Source of the DNA: JAVVUJ01 sp964582545
Lineage (GTDB): Bacteria > Bacillota > Clostridia > Peptostreptococcales > Anaerovoracaceae
Direction: 5' to 3'
Length of the DNA: 55,176 nucleotides
Assembly (NCBI GenBank): GCA_964582545.1
Contig: CAZOSB010000016.1
Coordinates: 1 to 55,176, forward strand
A model generated the notes under the pieces. It made no database searches. It was not told the origin of the DNA and worked only from the letters and a program-made list of their open reading frames with translations. Each line of letters starts with the position of its first letter. Position 1 is the first letter of the stretch. The translations under genes and the position numbers were made by a program. Positions 24,677 to 32,896 of the stretch are shown piece by piece.

Positions 24677-26881
24677 ATGGGTGACAAACCATTGAAATAC
24701 AATGAGAAGTTGAATGTTGAAAACATCTTAAAAGATTTGGATCAGTATAGACCTAAGCGGCGGGGCTGGGTTTGGAGAACCCCTGCGCCTAATCTGAACA
24801 TGGGTCCCTTTGAATATCATGATGCTTCCCAACCACTGAAAAACAGCGTAGGTTTGCCTTCCTCCAAATATTTTGACGGCATTGACCCACAACCCATGTC
24901 TACCATTACCACAGAAATCGCATCGGGTAGATTTGAAGATGATATCAGACGCATGAGAATGGCGGCTTGGCATGGCGCGGATCACATTATGGTCATCAGG
25001 ACTGCGGGACAGTCCCATATGGATGGACTCATAGAAGGTACCCCACAGGGAATCGGCGGGGTGCCAATCACCAGAAAGCAAGTGAGAGCTCAAAGAAAAG
25101 CTCTTGATCTGATAGAAGAGGAAGTGGGAAGACCCATCAACTATCATTCCTACGTCTCCGGAGTAGCCGGTCCAGATGTGGCGGTGATGTTTGCAGAGGA
25201 GGGCATCAATGGAGCACATCAAGATCCTCAATACAACGTCCTCTATAGAAATATCAACTGCGTTAGATCCTTTGTGGATGCTTGTGAGTCTAAAAAAATA
25301 TTGGCATGGGCAGAGATCGCGCAGATCGATGGTGCTCATAACGCCAATGCAACGGCAAGACAGGCTTGGAAGGTAATGCCTGAGCTCATCGTTCAACACG
25401 CTATCAATTCCCTGTTCTCTGAAAAGGTGGGAATTAAGGCTGAGAACATCTGCTTGTCCACGGTACCTCCAACGGCGCCTCCGGCACCATGTCTAGCATA
25501 TGATTTGCCCTATGCAGTAGCATTAAGGGAAATCTGCGACCGCTATAAGATGAGATGCCAGATGAATACCAAGTATATGGATTCCTCAGCCAGAGAGGCC
25601 ACGGTGACCCATGTGCTGAATATGCTGATATCAAAGCTGACAAGAGCAGATATTCAATCCACGATTACCCCTGACGAAGGCAGGAACGTGCCTTGGCACA
25701 TCTATAATATGGAAGCCTGCGACACCGCCAAGCAGACGTTAATCGGAATGGATGGTCTGATGGAAATGATTGAGCTCAAACAGGATGGTCCACTTCGTCA
25801 TAAGGTACGGGAATTAAAAGAACGAGCATACCTGTTTATGGAAGAAATCGTAGAAACCGGATATTTTGAAGCGGTTGAAGAAGGATTCTTTGTGGATTCA
25901 GCAGAGTACCCGGCCAGAAACGGAGACGGTATTGCCAGAAAGATAGAAGGCGGTATCGGTTATGGTTTCGTGTATGAAAGAGATGAAGATTATTTTGCTC
26001 CCGTAACGGCACACTTTGGATACAACAATGTGACACAGTATGGGGGAGAACCAGAAAATCCCGCGGCGCTCATGGGGGGATGTACCTTTGAAGACCCGGA
26101 TAAAATCGTATATATCGATGAGTTAGATGACGATAATGTTCACACCAGAATGGCTGAAACGGCGAAATATAGAAATACCGACTTGATTAAACCAGAAATG
26201 GAATGGTTGGCAGACGGTACTGTAATGATGAACCTGTTTATCCCCACCAATAAGCGTGTGGCGGAGGTAGCTGCCATAGAGATCGCTAACAAGCTGGGAC
26301 TTTTGGAACCGGAGGTCATCAACAGAGAGGTCATGCAAGAGGCAGAGGGAACCCGTATTGAGTTAAAAGGAAAGGTAAATTTTGATATTGACCTTACCAA
26401 ATTGGTGGTTCCACCTGAGCCTAAATTACTCAGCGAAGATGAAATTCGTGAGGATGTGGCAAAACATCCTTTGAAGATTGTCTGCGGTACGGTAGGTGAA
26501 GATGAGCACTCTGTGGGCCTTCGTGAGATAATTGACATTAAGCATGGGGGAATTGAGAAGTTCGGAATTGAAGTTCACTATCTTGGAACCTCTGTTCCTG
26601 TAGAAAAGCTGGTGGATGCGGCTGTAGAGTTAAATGCAGAAGTCATCTTGGCTTCTACCATTATCTCGCATGACAATATTCACTACAAAAATATGAAGCG
26701 AATTCATGAATTAGCCGTGGAAAAAGGCGTTCGTGACAACATGATCATCGCAGCGGGCGGTACACAAGTAATTCCTGAGGAAGCGGTGAAAACGGGAATT
26801 GACGGAGGCTTTGGTCGAAACAGTCACGGTATTGATGTGGCCACCTTCCTAGTAGAGAAGAGAAAAGAAAAGAGAAAGTAG
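24677..26881 (+). CDS. oraE: D-ornithine 4,5-aminomutase, E subunit (B12 and PLP)
   Basis: The 734-residue protein is the catalytic subunit, nearly the same length as the C. sticklandii enzyme. It has a TIM-barrel PLP region in the first 400 residues and a C-terminal cobalamin domain with DEHSVG, where H611 should ligate cobalt. D620 and K622 in DIKHGG correspond, by their spacing from that histidine, to the PLP-binding lysine and nearby aspartate known in the characterised enzyme. It moves the terminal amino group of D-ornithine to C4, giving 2,4-diaminopentanoate, by adenosylcobalamin radical chemistry. The longer frame from 24641 overlaps oraS; GGGAGGT (24662-24668) supports 24677. Confidence 0.95.
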   Translation: MGDKPLKYNEKLNVENILKDLDQYRPKRRGWVWRTPAPNLNMGPFEYHDASQPLKNSVGLPSSKYFDGIDPQPMSTITTEIASGRFEDDIRRMRMAAWHGADHIMVIRTAGQSHMDGLIEGTPQGIGGVPITRKQVRAQRKALDLIEEEVGRPINYHSYVSGVAGPDVAVMFAEEGINGAHQDPQYNVLYRNINCVRSFVDACESKKILAWAEIAQIDGAHNANATARQAWKVMPELIVQHAINSLFSEKVGIKAENICLSTVPPTAPPAPCLAYDLPYAVALREICDRYKMRCQMNTKYMDSSAREATVTHVLNMLISKLTRADIQSTITPDEGRNVPWHIYNMEACDTAKQTLIGMDGLMEMIELKQDGPLRHKVRELKERAYLFMEEIVETGYFEAVEEGFFVDSAEYPARNGDGIARKIEGGIGYGFVYERDEDYFAPVTAHFGYNNVTQYGGEPENPAALMGGCTFEDPDKIVYIDELDDDNVHTRMAETAKYRNTDLIKPEMEWLADGTVMMNLFIPTNKRVAEVAAIEIANKLGLLEPEVINREVMQEAEGTRIELKGKVNFDIDLTKLVVPPEPKLLSEDEIREDVAKHPLKIVCGTVGEDEHSVGLREIIDIKHGGIEKFGIEVHYLGTSVPVEKLVDAAVELNAEVILASTIISHDNIHYKNMKRIHELAVEKGVRDNMIIAAGGTQVIPEEAVKTGIDGGFGRNSHGIDVATFLVEKRKEKRK

Positions 26882-26896
26882 TCAAGTGAAAGCAGA

Positions 26897-26930
26897 AGAG
26901 AGAAGGGAAGGTAGAATTTCTCTTCTCTCT
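26897..26930 (+). other. Hairpin between oraE and the MutL-like gene
   Basis: AGAGAGAAG (26897-26905) pairs exactly with CTTCTCTCT (26922-26930). No T run follows. It lies in the 78-base gap before the reactivase-like gene and may lower or separate its expression from that of the aminomutase. Confidence 0.45.
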
Positions 26931-26959
26931 AAGTATTTGAGACAAAGAAGGAGAAGCCA

Positions 26960-28339
26960 GTGAAGATAGATATTTTGGTAGCTGAGATAGGTTCTACCAC
27001 TACGGTGATAAATGCTTTTCATCAAATTCATACAGAAAATCCAGAATTTTGGGGTCAAGGACAGGCTCCTACTTCCGTTTTGGATGGAGATGTGAGGATA
27101 GGGCTGAAGGCTGCCATTGAGGATTTGTGTAGAAAGAAGGGTGTGGATGCGCTAACGTACGATGAAATGTTGGCTACTTCCAGCGCTGCAGGGGGGTTAA
27201 AGATGACGGTGCACGGGTTGGTATACGATATGACTGCCAAGGCGGCCAAGGAAGCGGCCTTGGGGGCAGGAGCCATCATTCATAACGTTACAGCAGGGAG
27301 ACTAAGGCGTACCGATTTAGAAAAGATTAAAGAGATTCAACCCAATTTGATTTTGATTGCAGGGGGGGTGGATTATGGAGAGCGAGACACGGCCATTTAC
27401 AATGCCGAACTCATCAGAAATATGGGTCTTTCCGTCCCAGTCATCTATGGGGGCAATGTGGAGAATCAGGAAGAGATGAAGCTTATTTTTGATGAAGGAA
27501 GCATGATGAAGTTGTATCTCGTGGAAAATGTTTACCCAAAAATTGACGAGCTTAATGTAGAACCAGCCAGAAAAGTGATACAGGATGCATTTGAGGAACA
27601 CATCACTCAGGCACCGGGAATGGAGCACGTGCGCGATATGGTCAATGGTCCCATCATCCCCACACCGGGAGCTGTGATGGAGGCCACAAAGCTGCTCTAT
27701 GAATGTATCGGAAATCTGGTGGTCATAGATGTAGGTGGAGCTACTACAGATTTACATTCCGTAAGTGAAGACTCAGATCAAATTGGCAGAATCCTCATTA
27801 GCCCTGAACCTAAGGCAAAGAGAACAGTGGAAGGAGATCTGGGTGTCTATGTGAATAGGCAGAACATTGTAAATGTCATCGGAAAAGAAAAACTTCAAGA
27901 AGAGTTGACAAATATTGATCTAGATAAGATAATAGAGACCTATAAAGTCATCCCCAAAACGGAAGAGGAAATCGTCTTTGTGGAGAGGTTGACCAAAGAG
28001 GCAGTCTTAAAAGCGGTGGAAAGACATGCAGGGCGAATTCGCTATGTATACGGTCCGTCCGGGAGAACCACCTTAGCAGAAGGAAAGGACTTGACTCAAG
28101 TGAAGTACATCGTGGGTACGGGGGGCGCACTGACTCGCTTGCCTCACAGAAAAGAAATCATGAAGCTGATCGCCAGACATAACGATACGGGTTTGCTATT
28201 GTTTCCCGGAGAACATGCAGAGGTTTTGGTGGATAATGATTACATTATGGCATCTCTGGGGGTTTTGTCCAGAAAGTATAAAAACGCAGCAATTAAACTG
28301 TTAGAAAAAAGTTTAGATAAAAAATTGATAAAAATTTGA
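26960..28339 (+). CDS. MutL/GlmL family protein, probable aminomutase reactivase
   Basis: The 459-residue protein belongs to the MutL (GlmL) family of actin-like ATPases, not to the mismatch-repair protein of the same name. The phosphate-binding start is AEIGSTTTVINAF and the second phosphate loop is VVIDVGGATTDLHSV. Family members sit beside B12-dependent mutases such as glutamate mutase and ornithine aminomutase and are thought to release damaged cobalamin. Its place directly after oraE supports that role. It starts at a GTG eight bases after AAGGAG. Confidence 0.85.
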   Translation: MKIDILVAEIGSTTTVINAFHQIHTENPEFWGQGQAPTSVLDGDVRIGLKAAIEDLCRKKGVDALTYDEMLATSSAAGGLKMTVHGLVYDMTAKAAKEAALGAGAIIHNVTAGRLRRTDLEKIKEIQPNLILIAGGVDYGERDTAIYNAELIRNMGLSVPVIYGGNVENQEEMKLIFDEGSMMKLYLVENVYPKIDELNVEPARKVIQDAFEEHITQAPGMEHVRDMVNGPIIPTPGAVMEATKLLYECIGNLVVIDVGGATTDLHSVSEDSDQIGRILISPEPKAKRTVEGDLGVYVNRQNIVNVIGKEKLQEELTNIDLDKIIETYKVIPKTEEEIVFVERLTKEAVLKAVERHAGRIRYVYGPSGRTTLAEGKDLTQVKYIVGTGGALTRLPHRKEIMKLIARHNDTGLLLFPGEHAEVLVDNDYIMASLGVLSRKYKNAAIKLLEKSLDKKLIKI

Positions 28340-28378
28340 AACACTATTGATCGCTCATAGAGTAAGGAGGCAATTTCT

Positions 28379-29038
28379 ATGATTTCATTTTTTCAAGGTC
28401 TTACCCTAGGGCTTGCCTATGTGGCGCCAATCGGTGTGCAAAATCTCTTTGTAATCAATACAGGGCTTTCACAAGACAAATCCAGAGCGTACCAAGTAGC
28501 ACTCATAGTCATATTTTTTGACATTACTTTAGCTTTAGCCTGTTTTTTTGGCGTTGGGTTATTGTTAGATCAATTCGATTTACTTAAGAAAGCGGTTCTT
28601 TTAATTGGAGGTCTGGTGGTTTGTATAATGGGAGTTATGCTTCTAAAACCTAAAAAAGATTCTCCGGAGAAGGAAGCTGTCAATGAAGAAGATCCTAATC
28701 AGGGAGATACCGACGAAGCGGTGAAAGAGCTAGGGCATAATCAGCCTATTTTAAAGGTAATCGGAACTGCATGCGTAGTCACTTGGTTCAATCCCCAAGC
28801 TTGGATAGATGGATCCCTTCTTTTAGGGGCTTTTCGAGCATCCTTGCCCACGGAAAAGGCCATGCTCTTTATCCTGGGAGTAACCATGGCTTCCTGCATA
28901 TGGTTCTTAACCCTGGCTACCATCGTTACGTTATTCAAAAACAAATTTTCTCCAAAGGTTCTTAAAGTTATTAATATCGTTTGCAGTATTGTCATATTAC
29001 TCTATGGAATTAAACTTATTTTAACCTTTTTTAAATAG
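28379..29038 (+). CDS. LysE/ArgO-type amino acid exporter
   Basis: The 219-residue protein has about six membrane helices and the LysE start FFQGLTLGLAYVAPIGVQN; WFNPQAWIDG is also typical. LysE and ArgO export basic amino acids such as lysine and arginine. Here it ends the ornithine operon, 39 bases after the MutL-like gene, so it could export or exchange ornithine, arginine or a product such as alanine; that is inference. A charged insert (EKEAVNEEDPNQGDTDEA) lies in the central loop. Its stop overlaps the end of the convergent HlyD-like gene by eight bases. Confidence 0.85.
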   Translation: MISFFQGLTLGLAYVAPIGVQNLFVINTGLSQDKSRAYQVALIVIFFDITLALACFFGVGLLLDQFDLLKKAVLLIGGLVVCIMGVMLLKPKKDSPEKEAVNEEDPNQGDTDEAVKELGHNQPILKVIGTACVVTWFNPQAWIDGSLLLGAFRASLPTEKAMLFILGVTMASCIWFLTLATIVTLFKNKFSPKVLKVINIVCSIVILLYGIKLILTFFK

Positions 29039-30356
29039 CCAATAGATGAACTTTTTCCCCTGGTTTGATTGGAACGTCCGTATTAATGGTCACTTTAATA
29101 TTGACTTGATCCTTGTTTTTACTGCTTTTGCTTTCTTTTGAAAATTGATTTTTTACATCGATATAAAGAACGTTTCCTGTATAGACTTTACTGTCATATT
29201 GATAATTGACTTCTTGATTATAGGATATTTTTTTTGCCACAGATTTAGGAATGATAAAATTTAAATACATCTCATCTTCGGTCGCAATATCTACTAAATT
29301 TTTACCTTTAGAAATTACATCACCAATAGCCAATTTTTTATTTACGATAGTACCGTTACAAGAAGCGGTTATCTGAAATTTTTTTAAAATATTTTCCAAC
29401 TGTTCAATTTGATTTTCTACCAAAGAAATTTCCACCTCTATGGTCGCGGCAGTGTTAGAAGTTTTTGTGGAATTGAGTTCGGCTTTGGCTACCTCCACAT
29501 CTTTAAAAGCTAATTCAGAGGATAGCCGATAGCTGCTTAAATCTGATTCTGTCAAGGAACCCCCATTGTAAAGCTCTAAAGCATCGTTATAATCCTTAGC
29601 AGCCATATTGGCTACATCTACAGCGCTGTTATATTTGGCTTCTGCCAGTGATATCATATTCTGCTTATTGGCATCTGTAACGCTTCCTGATTTGGAGTCA
29701 GCCAAAGCAATTTTTAGTTTATCTAAGGAAAGTTTGAGTTGCTCTAATGTAAATTGTTCTTCCTCGCTATCGATAATGGCTACAATATCACCAGCATTGA
29801 CAACTTGCCCCACATTTACAGGGTATTCTAAAATCTTACCGGAAACTTCTGATACCTGAGGGTATACTGTAGCCTCCGCATAACCATAGTATTTTATATT
29901 TCCAAAGGAAACTAAATAGATAATTGTAAAGATAAAAAAGAAACAGATGCTTAAAAGGATATATTTATGTTTTTTATTCATCTGCTTTGCTTTGACCACC
30001 AAAGCTTTAGGATGAAAGTTTTTTACTTTATTTAAATAGTACTCAAGTTTTTCATCCTTAGATTTCTTCTCTTTAGGTTCATTATGATCGTTTCTTTTCT
30101 TGCTAAAAAAACCTGTAAGTTTTTCTTTTTTTTCTACCTTTTTTAACAAATTATCTTCATTTAACTTTTTTTCTTCATCATGAATAGCAAAAAAATCTTC
30201 CGTTGAAAATGTATCTACAGCTATCGGTTCAATCTGCGGAGATACTTGATGTTTTTCTTTGATTTTTTTGCTATTTGTGTTTTTCTTTTTCTTTTTTTTC
30301 TTCGTATTCTTTTGATCTATGAAAATGGGTTTTTCAGGTGTTGTTTTTTTAAACAT
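29031..30356 (-). CDS. HlyD-like membrane fusion protein with long basic N-terminus
   Basis: The 441-residue protein has about 125 cytoplasmic residues, very lysine-rich (a run of seven lysines near residue 20), one membrane helix (YILLSICFFFIFTIIYLVS), and an extracellular HlyD/biotinyl-lipoyl fold: VSGKILEYPVNVGQVVNAGD, a long coiled-coil hairpin, and GTIVNKKLAIGDVISKG. Such adaptors join ABC or MFS exporters or organise secretion. No transporter gene lies beside it; the next gene on its strand is endonuclease IV, 16 bases upstream. The partner and the cargo are unknown. Confidence 0.75.
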   Translation of the reverse strand: MFKKTTPEKPIFIDQKNTKKKKKKKNTNSKKIKEKHQVSPQIEPIAVDTFSTEDFFAIHDEEKKLNEDNLLKKVEKKEKLTGFFSKKRNDHNEPKEKKSKDEKLEYYLNKVKNFHPKALVVKAKQMNKKHKYILLSICFFFIFTIIYLVSFGNIKYYGYAEATVYPQVSEVSGKILEYPVNVGQVVNAGDIVAIIDSEEEQFTLEQLKLSLDKLKIALADSKSGSVTDANKQNMISLAEAKYNSAVDVANMAAKDYNDALELYNGGSLTESDLSSYRLSSELAFKDVEVAKAELNSTKTSNTAATIEVEISLVENQIEQLENILKKFQITASCNGTIVNKKLAIGDVISKGKNLVDIATEDEMYLNFIIPKSVAKKISYNQEVNYQYDSKVYTGNVLYIDVKNQFSKESKSSKNKDQVNIKVTINTDVPIKPGEKVHLLAI

Positions 30357-30372
30357 CTACCGAACCTCCCTT

Positions 30373-31203
30373 CTATATAAACTCTTTTTTTAATACCTCA
30401 ATTTCACAAGCATAACCCTGAAGGTCGTTAGGTGTTTCCAATAAAAAAGGTAAATTTCGCAATTTGGGGTGATTTATAATTCTGGTAATAGCAGGAAGCC
30501 CCAATGACCCGTTGCCGATGGTTTCGTGTCGATCCTTATGACTCTCAAAGGGATTTTTACTGTCATTTAAATGAATAGCAAACAACCTTTCCAATCCGAT
30601 GATGCGGTCAAACTCATCCAATACGTCATCTAGTTGATTGACAATATCATAGCCGGCATCATAGACATGGCAGGTGTCCAGACACACGCCCATCTTTTCC
30701 GTTAGCTCCACTTTATCTATAATCGCTCGTAGTTCTTCAAATTTACTACCCACTTCGCTACCCTTGCCTGCCATGGTTTCCAGCAACACCGTGGTGGTTT
30801 GAGAAGGTTTTAATACTTGATTTAAAAGATCTGCAATCAACTGGATACCAGTTTCTATTCCCTGTCCTACATGGCTTCCTGGATGAAAGTTGTATAAGTT
30901 GCCGGGAAGGTATTCCATTCTCTCCATATCCTCGGAAAAAGCCATATGAGCAAACCTGCGTACCTTTTCATCACCGGAGCAGGGGTTTAAGGTATAGGGT
31001 GCATGAGCTAATAGCGGTGCAAAATGATTTTCTGCCACCGCATTCATCAGAGCCTTTGCATCCTCCTCCTTTAAAGGTCTCACCGAGCCTCCTCTGGGAT
31101 TTCTGGTAAAGAATTGAAAGGTATTGGCTCCGATTGAGAGCGCTTCCGTTGCCATGTTCATAAATCCTTTGGAGGAGGATAAATGACAGCCTATATTTAA
31201 CAT
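30373..31203 (-). CDS. nfo: Endonuclease IV (AP endonuclease)
   Basis: The 276-residue protein has the expected three-zinc TIM barrel signatures: NFHPGSHVG, LLETMAGKG, CLDTCHVYDAGYD, HLNDSKN with DRHETIGNG, and the final LETP. It cuts DNA 5' to abasic sites and handles damaged 3' ends in base excision repair. It shares its strand and neighbourhood with an alkyltransferase gene, so the two form a small DNA repair group. Confidence 0.95.
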   Translation of the reverse strand: MLNIGCHLSSSKGFMNMATEALSIGANTFQFFTRNPRGGSVRPLKEEDAKALMNAVAENHFAPLLAHAPYTLNPCSGDEKVRRFAHMAFSEDMERMEYLPGNLYNFHPGSHVGQGIETGIQLIADLLNQVLKPSQTTTVLLETMAGKGSEVGSKFEELRAIIDKVELTEKMGVCLDTCHVYDAGYDIVNQLDDVLDEFDRIIGLERLFAIHLNDSKNPFESHKDRHETIGNGSLGLPAITRIINHPKLRNLPFLLETPNDLQGYACEIEVLKKEFI

Positions 31204-31297
31204 AATTTTTTCCTTTCATATTAAAATATATCTTCCAATACATTTAAATCTCGATATTATCATATCTTCGATTCTCAACTTGAAAATATATTGTTCG

Positions 31298-31768
31298 CTA
31301 TAAGTATTTCTGCTCTAATTCTAATAAATATTTTTTTAGGTGTAGACCACCTGCATAACCGACCAAATTGCCATCTGCACCAATTACCCTGTGGCACGGG
31401 ATAACGATAGCGATAGGATTGCGGTTATTGGCCATTCCCACCGCCCTGCAAGCATTGGGGTTTCCGATGGCTTCTGCAATTTGTTTATAACTTCTCGTCT
31501 CTCCATAGGGTATTTCTATCAAGGCTTTCCAGTCATTCTTCATAAAGTTTGTACCCCGAGGATCCAAAGGTAAATCAAATATTTTTCGCTGACCGGAAAA
31601 ATATTGAGAAAGCTGCTCCTGGGCGTTATGGAGAAGGTTAGTACTTTTTTCTATATATAAATCAGATGTATTTTCATAATCGACAAAAAAAACCTGAGTA
31701 ATTTTTTCGTTTCCCTCCACTATCCCTATTTTACCCAAAGGTGAATCTAAATATTGTATTATTTCCAT
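31298..31768 (-). CDS. ogt: Methylated-DNA-[protein]-cysteine S-methyltransferase
   Basis: The 156-residue protein contains the active-site block IVIPCHRVIG, the DNA-binding helix YKQIAEAIGNPNACRAVG, and an N-terminal ribonuclease-like domain. It removes methyl groups from O6-methylguanine and is used once per molecule. It lacks the Ada N-terminal domain. It probably starts transcription from within 31769-31850 on the minus strand, although I see no clear promoter there. Confidence 0.94.
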   Translation of the reverse strand: MEIIQYLDSPLGKIGIVEGNEKITQVFFVDYENTSDLYIEKSTNLLHNAQEQLSQYFSGQRKIFDLPLDPRGTNFMKNDWKALIEIPYGETRSYKQIAEAIGNPNACRAVGMANNRNPIAIVIPCHRVIGADGNLVGYAGGLHLKKYLLELEQKYL

Positions 31769-31859
31769 TTAAAATCATGTCCTTTATCAAATCTAACAAA
31801 AAACGTTAAAAATTCGCATCTTAAAGAATCCTATGCATATTACAAAGCCTGTGAAAAGC

Positions 31860-31888
31860 TTGACAATGTCCTATATGAAAAATATAAT
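31860..31888 (+). promoter_or_regulatory. Perfect consensus promoter in the 31769-32131 gap
   Basis: TTGACA (31860-31865) and TATAAT (31883-31888) are exactly 17 bases apart, the best promoter in the window. The start would be near 31895, 237 bases before the next gene. A 7-bp hairpin TGAAACA/TGTTTCA (31941-31965) with a short T run follows, so a transcript of about 75 bases is possible. No ORF of note lies between. Confidence 0.7.
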
Positions 31889-32055
31889 ATAACCCATATA
31901 ATCTAATGAAGGATTATGCTCCATAGTATAACATATTGCTTGAAACAGGTAAAGGTATTGTTTCATTTTATACACTCTTAAAGTTTTGTATTTATCACTG
32001 CCCATATTTGATAAAATTCTGCGGATTTCCATTAAAGCAAATAGGGGGCATCCTA

Positions 32056-32084
32056 TTGACTTACACCCATTATTGTATGATAAT
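32056..32084 (+). promoter_or_regulatory. Second promoter, close to the PNPOx-like gene
   Basis: TTGACT (32056-32061) and GATAAT (32079-32084) have 17-base spacing. The start would be near 32091, about 40 bases before the gene, so this one alone could serve it. Confidence 0.6.
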
Positions 32085-32131
32085 AAGTAAAGGTTAAGGA
32101 TTTTAATTCTATAGGAAAGATGGAGGATATT

Positions 32132-32605
32132 ATGGATAGGAAAATGAGAAGAAACGACCGAGAACTTACGAAGCAGGAGGCTTTTGAGGTGTTAAATGCA
32201 GGGGAGTACGGAGTTCTGTCCCTTTATGGTGATGATGGTTTTCCCTATGGCGTTCCAGTAAGCTTTGTTGTATATAATGAAAACATCTATATACATTGCT
32301 CATCCGACTCCGGCTATAAGAAGGAATGCCTAAAGGTGAACCCAAAGGTTTCCTTTACTGCGGTGGCCTCCACCCATTTGCTACCTGAACAGTTTGCTAC
32401 CAACTATGCCAGTGCTATTGTCTCAGGGGTATGCGAAGTGATTTCCGGTGATCTTGAAAAAAAACAGGCTTTAGATGCAATCGCTCATAAGTATTCCCCC
32501 GACTTCCATCAAGAGGGACAGAAGTACATAAAAATAAATTGGAGCAAAACGGACATACTGAAAATAAGTATTAAAGAAATAACGGGTAAATCGCGAAAAG
32601 GATAG
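32132..32605 (+). CDS. Pyridoxamine 5'-phosphate oxidase-like flavoprotein (NimA-type)
   Basis: About 157 residues with the split-barrel FMN fold of the NimA/PNPOx-like group: RELTKQEAFEVLNAGEYGVLSL, GFPYGVPVSFVVYNENIYIHCS, and KVSFTAVAS. Relatives reduce nitroimidazoles or bind FMN or haem; no substrate can be named here. ATG at 32120 overlaps the ribosome site; GGAGG (32122-32126) is five bases before ATG 32132, which I take as the start. Confidence 0.8.
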   Translation: MDRKMRRNDRELTKQEAFEVLNAGEYGVLSLYGDDGFPYGVPVSFVVYNENIYIHCSSDSGYKKECLKVNPKVSFTAVASTHLLPEQFATNYASAIVSGVCEVISGDLEKKQALDAIAHKYSPDFHQEGQKYIKINWSKTDILKISIKEITGKSRKG

Positions 32606-32644
32606 CTCGACCTATAAATTTTAAGTTTAAATGAAAGGTAAAGA

Positions 32645-32896
32645 ATGAAACATCTGTACAAAACAAAAGGGATTTGTGCCAGTTCCATCGAATTTGAAAT
32701 CGATGAAGGCGTAGTCAAAAATGTGAGGTTTAACGGAGGCTGCAACGGCAACTTAAAGGGTATTTCCCAGTTGGTAGAGGGCATGGAAATTAACGAGGTA
32801 AAACAAAGGCTGTCAGGCATTAAATGTGATTTTAAGGCAACCTCTTGTCCGGATCAATTGGCTAAGGCCTTGGGGGATCTATGCGAAAACTCCTAA
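32645..32896 (+). CDS. TSCPD domain protein
   Basis: This 83-residue protein is a TSCPD domain alone (TIGR03905-like): KTKGICASSIEFEIDEG, GGCNGNLKGISQLVEGM and the name-giving TSCPDQLAKAL. The domain also occurs at the end of B12-dependent ribonucleotide reductases. The cysteines may bind metal. Function is unknown. Its end overlaps the start of the CDF transporter gene by 16 bases, so the two are translated together. Confidence 0.82.
   Translation: MKHLYKTKGICASSIEFEIDEGVVKNVRFNGGCNGNLKGISQLVEGMEINEVKQRLSGIKCDFKATSCPDQLAKALGDLCENS

Noticed and set aside
24728..25399. Long open frame of 223 codons on the minus strand inside oraE
   Set aside because: It is fully antisense to a well-identified gene, has no recognisable domain and reflects codon bias of oraE.
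27370..27376. Run of G bases in the MutL-like gene as a slippage site
   Set aside because: Only about seven bases long and encoding a conserved AGGVDYG block; much weaker than the nine-base run in gdpP.
26960..28339. DNA mismatch repair MutL
   Set aside because: The name is shared, but the sequence has the actin-like ATPase motifs of the GlmL/mutase-associated family and lies beside a B12 mutase.
31391..31573. Plus-strand ORF over the ogt gene
   Set aside because: It lies antisense to the active-site region of a conserved alkyltransferase and lacks a ribosome site.
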